64,000 nucleotides of DNA from Sclerodactyla briareus (GCA_026419785.1 JAODTK010005833.1:310001-374000), one strand, 5' to 3'; positions 34,140 through 45,200 are shown, counted from the stretch's first letter. The notes: a model not told the origin generated them from the letters alone. Made by a program: numbers and translations.

Positions 34140-34612
34140 CAAGTGAATCCGGCCACTCCCAACGAAGAGCCCTCACTCCCCTGTGCTCATCACATTTCGG
34201 AAGATAAACATCACTAAATTCAGAGCACAAATCGCATCTAAAGACATGTGTAAATGCGGAATTATTCTTGGAAGCATGTGAGTGTTTTTCAGGGGTACTC
34301 AAAGATTGCACCCAAGGCAACCTGTAAGCGTGAACATCTTCCAGGTGGGGGTCCCACCCCCCTCCCCTTTAACCCCATCCCTCAGATCCATCATCAACTT
34401 CATCCCCCCCCCCCCCCCTCAAAATTATGTTCCTACCGCCCTGGCACAGCAGGGAAAACTTTACACGAGAGAAGAAAGGTCTCCCTTAGGTTGGGCTGCC
34501 GAAAAATGTCGGCTACCCGGAGAAATACTCACGCGTTGCTACAATGCAGCCCTTTGACCCGCTGAGCCTGATACGTGCATCAACGACTTCCCCTATGACT
34601 CGTACTTTGTTT
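34140..34612 (+). repeat. Duplicated block X, copy 1
   Basis: Shares with 35,108-35,600 the ordered words 'aacgaagagc', 'catttcggaaga', 'gtaaatgcggaattatt', 'cctgtaagcgtgaa', a C-rich tract, 'cagcagggaaaac', 'aatgtcggct' and 'acaacgacttcccc'. No coding motif. The LTR-like repeat lies between the two copies. Confidence 0.7.
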
Positions 34613-34624
34613 TATTGATCCTAG

Positions 34625-35107
34625 TGGGTCCAGGCCGCTCCGACCCCCAAACCCCCACCCCTTGCGTACTCTACTGTCTCAACTGTTACGCTTTGGGCGA
34701 ACCAGCTAATTATTTCTTTCAGGAGTCGCGTACTGGAATAGAGCACGTACGGACCAGACATCGTGCCAGTGGTCCGTAGGCTTAAAAAGTGGTACGGCGT
34801 ACGCCACAACATGATCATGTACTACGTTCTATGTTTAAACACTTACCTGCGTCTACTCTATTCCAGTTAGCGGACTACCTCAACCAGCCTAGCTTGTTGT
34901 CTAAACGTGTACGCATTGCGTAGGATGTATTTTGGCTGTTTTTCCTATCTATGCTGGTCCGAACTAAACATGTTACGTCATTGCGTAGGTGTATTTTGTC
35001 TGTTTCTATTTATTTGGGTACCAGTGGCCATATAAACAGACCCATGAAGGCACTACAGTGTTTGGTTTATTCACCTAGTCCAATAATTATTTCGCTGGTC
35101 CATTATG
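34625..35107 (+). repeat. LTR-like repeat, copy 1 (about 480 bp)
   Basis: Begins near GTGGGTC.AGG.CG.CTCCGACCC and ends near GCTGGTCCA, allowing TG...CA ends. It contains a TATA-like 'catataaac' near 35,029. Homologous to 39,295-39,762 (full, with 'aataaat' near its end) and 37,232-37,500 (left part). Size, ends, TATA and polyadenylation-like words suggest a solo LTR. No target duplication or primer-binding site is visible. It could equally be another non-coding repeat. Confidence 0.5.
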
Positions 35108-35600
35108 GGCCAGCTTCCCAACGAAGAGCACGCCACTGCCATGTTCTCATTCCATTTCGGAAGAAAACACACTCCTTCAGAGCAGCCAAATCGCAATCTA
35201 AAGAAATTGTAAATGCGGAATTATTCCTTGGAGCCTGGATGTTTCATGGAGTACTCCGAAGATTGCATCAAAGGCACCTGTAAGCGTGAAACATCTTCCC
35301 GTTGGGGTCCCCCCCTCCCCCCCCCTCCCCTTAGACCCCTCCCCTCGGATCCATCCTCAACTGCAGCCCCCCGGCCCCCCCAACTCAAATTAGTATCCTA
35401 CGCAACTGCACAGCATGGAAAACCTTACAGCGAGAAGAAAAGTCATCACCTTAGGGTTGGGGCTGCCGAAATAATGTCGGCTCCCAAGAATACTCACCGT
35501 TGCTACAATGAGAGCCTTCGAACCCGCTATCCCCTGATACAGTGCACACAACGACTTCCCCTTGACTTTGGTGGTTCCACCATGAGGCATCGCTCCGCAT
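35108..35600 (+). repeat. Duplicated block X, copy 2
   Basis: Counterpart of 34,140-34,612, with indels mostly in the C-rich tract (35,309-35,345). Confidence 0.7.
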
Positions 35601-36654
35601 TTTGACGATTGCAAGCACGGTTGACACGAATGAGGGTTCGTTGACATCAGCAAAACCGACGGGTGTTCAGCATGGCGCTTCCGCCTGAGAAGATAGTTCA
35701 ATCAAGCCGGTTAGCCTTCTGTTGATCTCTTATATAGGAGAAACATCTCGATCCTCGGAAGTAGAGGACACGTCTTCTTGCTCGTTCTCGGACCAACTTG
35801 CTCGAACCTGTTTGCAATGGTGACATTTCCCCGCGTCCCACTGTAACAAGCGCCATCGGAAACCGCATCATTCGAAATACGAAACGAGATCGTATTTATA
35901 GCAGGGTTAAAAGTATATAAACAGAAGACCGACCAGTGCTACTCCAAAACACACATATGCGCAGAAAGCGATCATCTTGACGTCTTTATCTGAAAATCGA
36001 CGAACACAAATTTTAGAAACTAACAAAGTTAAAAAAAATAAAATACAATTTGAGGAACATGTGATTTACCTCTTTTAAAGAATCGTAGCCGGGTTGGTTC
36101 AATTGGTGGATCAGGGTTTCGAGGTGGTATCCTATAGGTTTCTGGTTCATCCATGCCCTTCACAATGAGCACCCCACGAATATGCTTGTTCCCCCCCCTC
36201 CCCCATTTGCCTCAGCTGGCATAACTACCCTTCCCCATTGGCGTCGCCCGGCTTTTCAATTGGGGACTGTTGGAACTAATGTTATAGGAGCTCGGGAAAT
36301 GGTTGTTTCATGTCCCCGCCCCCCCTTTTTTAAATATCAAGCGTCTCAGAAAAACCCACCGCCGAACGGGGGTCTGCCAAACAGGCATCGCATACGTTCC
36401 CCTGGTTGAAGTTCACAGCTGCCAAAAAGTGCAGTACATACACGGACGGGCAATAAGTACGTGTACACTATTATTAAATGCCATTGCTTCCAGCATCGTT
36501 GAGGTGCTGACCGAATTATCCCTGCATACGCTTCGCGTTTGTGTTTCGTTTCCTTTACAGCAGCCCGCCTATTTCTCCTTTCCCATTTAGAGGCGGCGCC
36601 AGCGGAGTGGGTGAAAGGGGGGGAGGGGCGCCCCTATCGGGGAAAGACTTTCGA
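35601..36654. other. Unassigned stretch
   Basis: A TATA-like 'gtatataaac' lies at about 35,911. tRNA-like words (GGTTGGTTCAATTGGTGG at about 36,091; GGTTCATCC at about 36,142) could be a SINE head. C-rich runs lie at 36,191 and 36,318. The sequence AGAGGCGGCGCCAG at about 36,590 resembles a hAT-type end without a visible partner. Confidence 0.3.
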
Positions 36655-37510
36655 ACTTTCCTTTATCCCAGGTGATCTTGACATGGTCCTCGAACAATAA
36701 AGCACACACCGTTTGGTTCTTGGACAATGACCGACTTTACCGGAAATTCTATTGTTTCACTAAAAATGTCCATGATCTAAACATAAAACCGCTAGGCTTC
36801 TCCTGTACTTCTCATACGAAATAAAAAAAAGCTACACACCAAATGTTAGCTTAAATGTTGTATTAGCATTAACGAAGCATGAGCGTAACCTTCAGGTGGG
36901 ATCAGAGTTGATCGTTGGATTAAAATTCGAATCGAAATCTATATTTCCGCCAGAAAATCCCACTCCCACCATCTACACTGGAAAATATACACACTTAAAA
37001 GTGATGTGCATTAATTTACAAAACACTGTGTAACTAGTACACATACCCCACTGTTGTGTTATAAATTACACAACATTGTGTAAAGGTTGTGTAGAGAATT
37101 ACACGATTTGTGCAGGTATACAATGTCATAATGATTGTATGAAATTAAACTATAATTTCTTACGCAACATCGGGGATAGGATAATTTTTGGTTCACTAGA
37201 CACCTGCAGTTGCAATATTTGGTAACAACAACTGCATTGTGGGTCGAGGAACGCGTTCCGACACCAAACACCCACAACCCCGAAAGCCCCCACCCCTTGT
37301 GTACACCACTGTCTCACAATACAGAAAATTGTTATGCTGGGCGAACCAGCTAGTTATGTCTTCTATGAGTCGCAAAATGGAATAGAGCGCCGTACACGTA
37401 CGGACAAGACATCGTGCAGTGGTCACTATGCTGCAGAGGTGGTCGCACAACAAATCAGTGTACGACGTCTATGTGTAAACACTTACCTGCATATTACACA
37501 TTCCACAAGA
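36655..37510 (+). repeat. Duplicated block, copy A (without the hAT insertion)
   Basis: Order: 'aggtgatcttgacatgg', 'gttcttggacaatgaccgac', 'gaaataaaaaaaagctacac', 'aaatcccac.cccacca', the GTGTAA-type repeat, then the start of the LTR-like repeat. The same order follows in copy B from 37,655, offset by about 1 kb. Together they form a tandem duplication. Confidence 0.75.
37000..37175 (+). repeat. GTGTAA-type repeat, copy 2 (uninterrupted)
   Basis: Contains the intact 'taatttacaaaacactgtgtaac' junction at 37,012-37,035, which serves as the empty site for the hAT-like insertion in copy 3. Confidence 0.75.
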
Positions 37511-38009
37511 ACAAAACTTCACACAAGAAGTCCAAACACACTGAGGAACATTATTGGATAGTCGAGAATGAGAAGGTTATGGGGTCGAGTTCGTGGCTAA
37601 ATTTGGAAATCGAAATATCCTACTTTTCGCCATAAAATCCCACCCCCACCATCTAAACTTTTCTTTATCTCAGGTGATCTTGACATGGCAAGAACAATAG
37701 GAAACACACACACCATAGGGCCAATCAACCGGCTTTGGTTCTTGGACAATGACCGACTTTACCGGAAATTCTATTGTTCACTAAAATGTCCCTGATCTAA
37801 CCATAACCAATAGGCTTCTTGTACTTCTCATACGAAATAAAAAAAAGCTACACACCAAATGTTAGCTTAAATGCTGTATTCAACATGCACCAACTAAGTA
37901 TGAGCCTCATCAATTGGGATCGAGTTATCGTTGGCTAAATTTGGAAATCGAAATATCCTACTTTTCGCCATAAAATCCCACCCCCACCAGCCACACTGGA
38001 AACTATACA

Positions 38010-39190
38010 CTCTTAAAAGTGTTGTGTATAATTTACAGCAGGGGCGTCGGAGCGTTTTTGAAAAACGTGGGGGGGACCATCGAATGAATGACCATCTAAG
38101 CGGAGGCCACCAGGGTTGGCGCGAAGCCGTAGCAGGAAAATTTCAAATTTTTAACCATCCAGATAGACGAGAAACGGCACTTGCCAGGCTCATCGCACTC
38201 ATCTACATGTGTGATTTGAAGTAAAAGACAGACAAAAAGTTGTCATTGGCTACTAAGAAGATTTACGAATAGATCACCCACAATTGTGTTTTTTAAACAT
38301 AGGTCATAATCTGGTTGTTTGCGTGGGCATCTGGTGGATCGAAGGGAAAAGGCCACCGGCGTACGGGACCACCCCTAGAAAAGGTGTTTAACACGAATTG
38401 GACAAGTAAGTCAGGGGAACCTACCGGCGCGCGCGAAGCGAGCGACAAAACAAAACTGCATAGTATCCGGGCATTTTATTGGAAAAAGTCTGACAAAAAG
38501 TTCAGGCATTTTTTTTTCACTTGGCTATTTACCTCCCAAATTTCCACGAATTTTGCCTGAATTTTTCATCTCAGAAAAAGGGGGTGGGGCAGTTGCCACA
38601 AGGCTTCTGAATTAGTGAAGTGAAGTGGAGTGAACAAAATGATTCGAAGATTAACAATAGCATATTGAGCCTACAACGTCTGGAAGAAAAAGAAAAACGC
38701 CTTCGCGCGCGAAACATGTGAAAAAATAATGCACTTTTAGCTATTCGATTCAAAATTCGAGAACTCGGTATGAAACAGGGTTAATCCTTCCACTTCTGCC
38801 TTAGTCGGGTCCAGATCTTCACCCTGGGGTCCGCACATGGAATTAGTGGACATAAGACAGTCCAACGGTTATTGTTTGGTTATACAAACATTGAATCAGT
38901 TTTAGAGGTACAAAAATCGGGCATGGCCTCCTATTATTTTTTTATTACGGTACGGAAAAAAGTTAGGGGGACAAACGATATGATATCCCACCCACTGTTG
39001 GAAAGGGGGGGGGACAGTCACCCGTCCCCCCACCTGTGACGCCCATGATTTACAGAACACTTGTAACTAGTACACCTACCCTACTGTTGTGTAAGATTAC
39101 ACAACATTGCGTAAAGGTTATGTGAAGAATTACACAAATGTGCAGATTATACACAATTGATGTATAATTAAATAAAAAAAAATACGCAAA
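38010..39190 (+). repeat. GTGTAA-type repeat, copy 3, interrupted
   Basis: Left part 38,010-38,038, right part 39,048-39,190. The two join seamlessly across the duplicated ATTTACAG to match copy 2. Confidence 0.75.
38039..39047. mobile_element. hAT-like non-autonomous DNA transposon, 1,009 bp
   Basis: Flanked by a perfect 8-bp direct repeat ATTTACAG (38,031-38,038 and 39,048-39,055), the size typical of hAT transposition. Left end CAGGGGCGTCGG; right end reverse-complements to CATGGGCGTCAC, an imperfect terminal inverted repeat of the CAGGGGCG type common in hAT elements. G-rich tracts follow each end. No transposase motif was seen in any frame, so it would need a transposase in trans. The paralogous empty site at about 37,013 supports insertion strongly. 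Confidence 0.8.
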
Positions 39191-39294
39191 CATCGGGGAG
39201 GGGAGAGGAGAATTATGGTTCACTAGGACACCTGCGGTTGCAATAATCGATAAACAACAGCTGTAAAGCGTTACTGAAAATTTTTGTTTATTGA

Positions 39295-39762
39295 TCATGT
39301 GGGTCAAGGACGGCTCCGACCCAACCCCCACCCTTGGTACGCACTGTCTCACTGTTACGCTGGGCGAACTAGCTAATTATTTCTTTCAGGAGTCGCGTAC
39401 TGGAATAGAGCACGTACGGACAGACATCGGGCCAGTGGTCACGTAGGCCAAAAAGTGGTACGGCTTACGCACAACATGATCAGTGTACGAAGGTCTAGTT
39501 TTAAACACTTACATGCGTTCTCTATTCAGTTAGCGACTAGCTAAACCAGCCTAGGGTTTGGAGCTAAAAATGGTACGTCTGGCGTAGGATGTATTTGGCT
39601 GTTTCATCTATGCTGGTCCGAACTAAACATGTACGTCATTGCGTAGGATGTATTTGGGCTGGTTCTATTTATTAGGGTACCAGTGGCATAGAACACCCAT
39701 TGAAAGGCAACTACAGTGTTGGTTTAATTCACCTTGTCAATAAATATATGTCAGCTGGTCCA
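39295..39762 (+). repeat. LTR-like repeat, copy 3 (full)
   Basis: Matches 34,625-35,107 throughout: 'ctccgaccc', 'gggcgaac.agctaattatttctttcaggagtcgcg', 'tggaatagagcacgtacgga', 'ggtccgaactaaacatgt', 'gggtaccagtggcata'. Ends 'tcaataaatatatgtcagctggtcca'. Confidence 0.55.
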
Positions 39763-40777
39763 ATTAGATATTTTAGCTACATGTTGCAAACTTTCAGACA
39801 TTGTATTCAGAATTAGCTCTCTTTTTTTTTTTAAGATAACACAAAAGTATTCCCTTTTTTAAAACCAAATTATGACATTTTTTCCAAGACTTCTGAAATG
39901 TACAAATAATCTTATTTTCTTGTCAAACCTCAGTTCTTCCAAAAAGCAGTTGATAACAGGCTAATCATTGACATAAAATATGTTCTTATGTAGGTTACCA
40001 CGTTTTAGTATGAGCGTAAACATAGTAAGGGTTCACGTGGAAATTTTGGGTGCCCGGTTTACACGGAAACATTTTACTTTGTCTCACTCGAATATTCTCC
40101 AAATGAGGGGGTGGTAGGCCAACGATATACAAACAACAAAAATCTGGCCCTTTTGGTTTTGCCCCTATTGACTTGGGGTTCCCATGAAAAATTTATTGTG
40201 ATATTTTGCTGTCATATAGAACGATTTTTTTACCATAGTTTTCTTACATGGTGAAGTTGAGAGACCAATTGGCATGGGCAGTCAACAACACAGTTACAAA
40301 AATATAATTTACTTTTTGATGAAATTCAAAATTTGCTGTGATGATCTTTTGGTGTCTCTTTACAAATGAAATTTTGTCAACTTTTATTATTCCCCCTAAA
40401 CAGACCAAAACTGGCATCTATTGGGCACTAACCTTAATTTTTAGTTCCAGAGTGCCAAATGGACCTGGAGATATCCCTAAACTAGTATATATATACACCA
40501 TACACAGAAATTACAGTAAAATCATGTTTCACGTGTAAATGGGACACCACGGTGTCCCGTTTACACGTGAAACAAGTATTTCTCATTTGGGGTCATTCTT
40601 GGGGCTGTATGGTATAGCAATTCTGTTCTGGCACACCACATTGTAAGACCAGTTTGAGTAACTTAATAGACTATTGACTTGAGGAAAAATAAATAATTTG
40701 ACACCATGAAGCCAGATTTGTATTTCAAGCCAAAAATGCCATGTCATTTATTGGGTACCATATTTATAGAATCTGCC
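39763..40777. other. Unassigned AT-rich stretch with a 48-bp palindrome
   Basis: No coding motif. The notable item is the near-perfect hairpin at 40,526-40,573, listed separately. Confidence 0.35.
40526..40573. other. Near-perfect inverted repeat, 23-bp arms, 2-base spacer
   Basis: Left arm GTTTCACGTGTAAATGGGAC+ACC, spacer AC, right arm complementary with one mismatch. Similar words (CCCGGTTTACACGGAAAC) recur at about 40,053, so the unit is not unique. Function unknown. Confidence 0.85.
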
Positions 40778-41284
40778 ATTTGGGAACACACTCCATAGTG
40801 TCAGCTACGCGCATATGCCTAACAACAGTAACAATAGCCGATATCAAATGCCTAGCTTAAACATTTGGGGGTAGCCTACACTGATACAATAGGCCGAGTC
40901 ACTACACAACAAACGAAAATAAGGCACACTCAGAGTCAAACCTACAGAGGCCTAATGTTACGTCTCGCTGTACAACATCACATTGTCGATATAAAAACAA
41001 TCATGTATGGGCAAGTACTCATGCTAGTATGAGTAAGACGCTCTGTCCAAACAGTAATATGAATATACCATTTTTAAGAAGTATTTTCCGACTTAGGCGT
41101 GTGATAAATGTCTGTCCGTGTGCCATTGATCCTTCAGATGTTATTCGTAATTGATCATATCAGCAAGCCTCATTAATATGATATTTACCCCAATTTTTAC
41201 TTACCGACATCGGAGAATAACGAGAACGAGAAATTTCCGGCCAAGGGGTCAGTCTGGCCGGTCACGATTCGGTTGGCTGATTAG
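40778..41284 (-). repeat. Left arm of the foldback element
   Basis: Reverse complement of 42,484-42,996. Similarity may extend outward weakly to about 40,756. Confidence 0.75.
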
Positions 41285-42049
41285 AGTTAGGTCACATTGG
41301 CCGATTTCTTTACAATTTCCGGTCTGCGTCGGCCGATTCATGAATCGGGCCTAATTAAGAATTGGGCGTTGTGAACACGGATTAACGAACTTTTTATTAA
41401 ACTTCAGTCATCGTCTAGCAAGAACATGGTGAATAGTTAAAAACCCGTGAGATAAACTCCAGTTCTCTACTCAGTCTACTTCATTTTCCGAAATACGGCG
41501 ATAGATCCTTCGAAGTTGTGTCGGCGAGGAGTGGGACAATTTCCCAAATTCTATAAAGGGCGAAGAAGGTTCCACGAAGTGAAAGGAAGTAAAATGAAAA
41601 AAAAAACCTGTCATACTTGTCTCATCCCGTTTGTTCCACTCACCTGAACTTGTGTGCAAATGCTATGGCTGGTAATCGGTTTACAGTGATTGAATAATTA
41701 CCGAGTATGGACCAAGGTTAATAAACTAGCCCGCCTGTACAAATAGCACAAACCTGCCAAAGTGAAAGTGGCACGTATGAGTCCAGCATCATTTGAAATT
41801 TTGCTTCCTTCCGTAGTATTTCTATCGAAGTACAAGGGAATATACACACAAAAACTCAGATTAGCCCGGAGCGCACTAGGAGTGGGGGAACTGTTGTGCA
41901 TACAGAGGCAGAACGTATACTGAGACTCGCATCTGTGGAAACCACGAACAATGGCACAAGTCTCCAGAGGATGTGAATATTTTAGTCTTCTTCACTTTTC
42001 GTGCACGATGTTCGTTCTGATGGATCGACCAGCACCAGAAAAGCCGCCC

Positions 42050-42084
42050 AAAACTGGACCCTTCACAGTGAAGGGTCCAGTTTT
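42050..42084. other. Perfect 35-bp palindrome followed by T tract
   Basis: AAAACTGGACCCTTCAC, one A, then its exact reverse complement, followed by four more T. It lies near the middle of the foldback element. It could form a hairpin in DNA or RNA; the T run resembles a Pol III stop, but no Pol III promoter was recognised. Confidence 0.9.
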
Positions 42085-42483
42085 TTTTAGATGAACGGTA
42101 ATATGTAGATTACGAGAGAAAATCTCCAAATTATTAATGCTGACCTAGGCGTGCAGACCTTCGTATTTGTGCATGCATACCCCCCAGTTTGATGCTTAAT
42201 CTGGTAGGACGTGGTGTTTATCTTGGTCCAACCGAAGCGGGGGTGAGTGCTATGTTATCGAGTTTTAGTGCATTTTTGCGTGCCGGTTTGACAGGCCGTC
42301 ACGCAGGCGGGGAAGCAAGAATAAAAAAAAATAGAAATAATAAACAAAATCGTGCGCTAATTGTCGTGATTACACACTAAATTAACAGGCATTTAGTCTT
42401 CACGAAAATCACATAATCAGCAAATTCTCGAACAAGGATTGACAGGGTTCTTATTTATTTTTTTTCTTGCAATGTGCTATGAT

Positions 42484-42996
42484 CTAATCAGCCAACCGAA
42501 TCGTGACCGGCCAGACTGACCCCTTGGCCGGAAAACGATTTGGTGATACGTTATCCACGATGTCGGTAAGTAAAATGGGATTAAATATCATATTAATGAG
42601 GCGTGCTGATGATGATCCAATTACGAATATAACAAATGAGAAAATCCAAGTCCACGGAAGCACCTTATCACACGCCTAAGTCGGAAAAATACTTCTTTTA
42701 AAAATGGTTTATTTATATGACTGATTTGGGGGAACAACAGAGCTTCGTACTTCATACTGCAGGCGTACTTGTCCCATAAATGGGGTCTATCGACAATGTG
42801 ATGTTGTACAGCGAGACGTAACATTAGGCCTCCGTGACAGTTTGACTTTGATGGACCTTCAGTTTTCCGTTGCTGTGTATCGGCCTTTGTATCAGTGTAG
42901 GCTACCCCAAATAGGTGAGCCCTGGAATTTGAGATCGGCTAGTGTCACTGTTGTTGCATATCCGCGTAGGCTGACACTATGGAGGGTGTTCCAAAT
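42484..42996 (+). repeat. Right arm of the foldback element
   Basis: See the element entry. Related solo sequences in this orientation lie at 44,880-45,200 and, more weakly, 61,545-61,790. Confidence 0.75.
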
Positions 42997-43199
42997 ACAT
43001 TCTAAACAATGACTACCATTTTGTTATGCTTCAGAGCTTCTTTCATAAAAGTACTCACCTTTCCATACCATTATGGTGCAGGAGTGGCATGAACAGTACG
43101 AATAATGACTATTACTTATTAAGGATTCTTATGGGAAAACAGCATAGCATTTAGTTCCCATTTAAAATTGTGTCAAAACCTGAATGACAATACAATCCG
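42997..43199. other. Short unassigned spacer
   Basis: Between the foldback element and the LINE remnant. May include more of the LINE. Confidence 0.3.
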
Positions 43200-44817
43200 G
43201 ATAGGCGCCATTGTCGCATAGTCACTTTTGAAATGTGGAATTAAGAGTATTATCAATCAGACAATTGTCACACGAGTGTTAGATCCTGGTAAATTTCACA
43301 CAGACTTGATTGATTGTAACTCTTTTATTATGGAATACCTGAGAAGAATATGATCGACTCCAAAAAATTGCAGGAATAAGGCGCACGTGCTTATCTATAG
43401 GCAACGTGCGAAACTAAATTTCATAGGGGCACTTTGTGTAAGCAGTAATGAGAGCAAGCCATGAAAAACTCACAATATTTCACTCATTGGGGTTGTATTG
43501 CCACCAATTTTTATAGTTTGTTCTTGGTTATCGTAATTCACATGGAATTGCAGGAAAATACTGATTAAAATCCGACTTTGCTTACTCAAATAAAATCAAA
43601 GCAAAGTATTTTGGTTTTGGCCGCCGCCGCGTTCCAGGAGCCTTGCCTACCTGAATAATCATGTTAGGCTGCGATTACGGAGATCGGAAAACGGCATCAT
43701 TTGAGCTAGAAGAAAAATCGAATTTCAATCGGAAATTCGACATTTTTATGTGAAGTAGAAAATCAAGAACAAAATATTGAATATTTATTGGCATACACCA
43801 CAAATGAGTGTTGGGAATTTCGTGGATTTTTTGGCTTGTCATTCACTGCTAACACAAAGTGCCCCTATGAAATGAGTTTCGCACGTTGCCTATAGGAAAC
43901 CTAAAATATAAAAACCACACTAGTCCTCTTATCAAAGAGCTTCACTGGCTTACTGGCAGTAATCGGGCTCATTTTAAAGTACTTACTTGACTTATAAGTG
44001 TCTGAATAACGAGGCTCCCGAGTTCTATCCAATCTCCTCTCTCTCCGTCAGTTCTATCACCGCACACGTTCCGCCCAGGGCATTAGGCTTAATGTTCCAG
44101 AGAACAGAAAATCATAGTGTGATCAGGCTTTCCCTCCTGGTGCCGCCAAGAATGTGGAAACAATTCCGGCTGCGGTTCCACCGGTCCGTCACTGAGGAAG
44201 CAACCACATTAGACTGGTGTTCCTCCGCCAGCCCTAGTTACCCTCAAAAAAATAGTCCCCCAAATCACATTGGAGCGCACTTTAGACAGAGCAATTTCCC
44301 GATCCTTGCGGGTCCAGTGTTGCGGCAGTGGCAGGCCATGATCCGAGGGTACCACATATGTCAGTTTTAGCTATTGGGGCAAATTTCTGACCATTTTATG
44401 AATTGACACTGACGCTGGAAAAACTGTTTTTTCAGACTTGGCAGCCCCGATGCGGAAATAACCTAAAAAAGACACAGGCCAACCCGGTGAGAAAATCGAA
44501 ACGGGGTGAAGGTATGGGGAATTGAAAGTGCCATACAGGGATGGATGTAAGCTTTTACAACTGGGGGTGGTTCATACCTGGAAGTATGGCTCTGTTTGGT
44601 TATTTCAGCAGCTGGTGAACGTAGTCAGTGTTTTAGTGGGTAAGCATTGGGACCGGCTATATGTGTGGTGCCCCTTAAAACCACATTTATGATTTGGGTC
44701 TCTTAAGGGACTCATTTAATCTAAGTTCCTATTTTTGGGCCCTTTTTTGTGTTAGCGCGGTTGTCTTTCGGAAAAAAAGCGCTGTACAAGTGGGTTTGCG
44801 TTGTAATGTAATGTAAG
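43200..44817 (+). mobile_element. L2-type LINE 3' portion, split by a MITE
   Basis: Before the MITE, sequence at about 43,295-43,394 reads, across frames, a Leu-Asp-x-Cys-Asn-Ser-Phe block, YGIP, and DRLQKIAG, the L2 'yCNsLLYGlP...dRLQkiqN' region. After it, 43,904-44,370 reads NHTSPLIKELHWL, then LTYKCLNNEAPEF (43,989-44,025), then PPRMWKQFRLRFHRSVTEE. This is the usual C-terminal order. The 3' end has 'agcgctgtacaagtg' and an ATGTAATGTAA tail (about 44,778-44,817), as in L2/CR1 elements. The catalytic RT part is absent: 5'-truncated copy. Confidence 0.75.
43395..43895. mobile_element. MITE with terminal inverted repeats of about 115 bp
   Basis: Left CTATAGGCAACGTGCGAAAC..TTTCATAGGGGCACTTTGTGT is mirrored at 43,780-43,895, and similarity continues about 115 bp inward. 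No coding. A TA target duplication inside CTATAGG/CCTATAG is possible but cannot be separated from the palindromic end. It interrupts the L2-type reading frame, so insertion is independently supported. Confidence 0.75.
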
Positions 44818-44879
44818 GTAATTTGCTGAGTATTGGCTTCGACTGACAATCCGTGGGACCTACACATATGACTCGAAGT

Positions 44880-45200
44880 TAGTGAAAATTGGGATTAAAT
44901 ATCATATTAATAAGGGTGCTGTGATAATGATAAATTGGGAATAACAAATGTGAGAGAATTCAATGCACACGGAAAGACAACTTATCTACACGCTAAGTCG
45001 GAAAATACTCCTTAAAAATGGTATATTTATTATGATGATTGGACAGAAGCGTTGTACTCATACTAGCATAAGTACGTTGGTGTCATATCGCAACGTGGTT
45101 GTTGTACAGCGAGACGTAACATTAGGCCTCTGGGACAGTTTGAGTTCGGCCTAATGATCAGTGTGTATAGGCTACCGCAAAATCGGTGAGGCCTAGGCAT
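44880..45200 (+). repeat. Solo arm of the foldback-element family
   Basis: Matches the right arm from 'gggattaaatatcatattaat' through 'cgctaagtcggaaaatac', 'gtacagcgagacgtaacattaggcct' and 'gtgtataggctacc'. No opposite arm was found nearby. Confidence 0.7.

Larger units (their letters stand above)
37655..39565 (+). repeat. Duplicated block, copy B (with the hAT insertion)
   Basis: Same sequence order as copy A. Removing the 1,009-bp insertion and one 8-bp target repeat makes its length almost that of copy A. The duplication therefore predates the insertion. Confidence 0.75.
40778..42996. mobile_element. Foldback-type element, about 2.2 kb, with arms of about 0.5 kb
   Basis: Left arm 40,778-41,284 and right arm 42,484-42,996 are reverse complements with scattered mismatches. 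Shared words include TAATCAGCCAACCGAATCGT, 'ccagactgaccccttggccgg', 'atgtcggtaagta', 'aaatatcatattaatgagg', 'cacacgcctaagtcgg' and 'acagcgagacgtaacattag'. The centre (41,285-42,483) has no recognised transposase; frames at 41,471-41,659 and 41,698-41,901 are unidentified. Long arms recall foldback and some Mutator-like elements. No convincing target duplication was found, so the class is open. Confidence 0.75.

Noticed and set aside
35900..35920. TATA box of a host promoter
   Set aside because: A TATATAAA word alone in repeat-rich DNA without a downstream gene is not evidence of a promoter.
36090..36150. tRNA-like A and B boxes
   Set aside because: B box is incomplete and no second copy or tail was found.
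40778..42996. Mutator-like element with 9-bp target duplication
   Set aside because: Arms are long enough, but no matching 9-bp flanks could be found and no MULE transposase motif is present.
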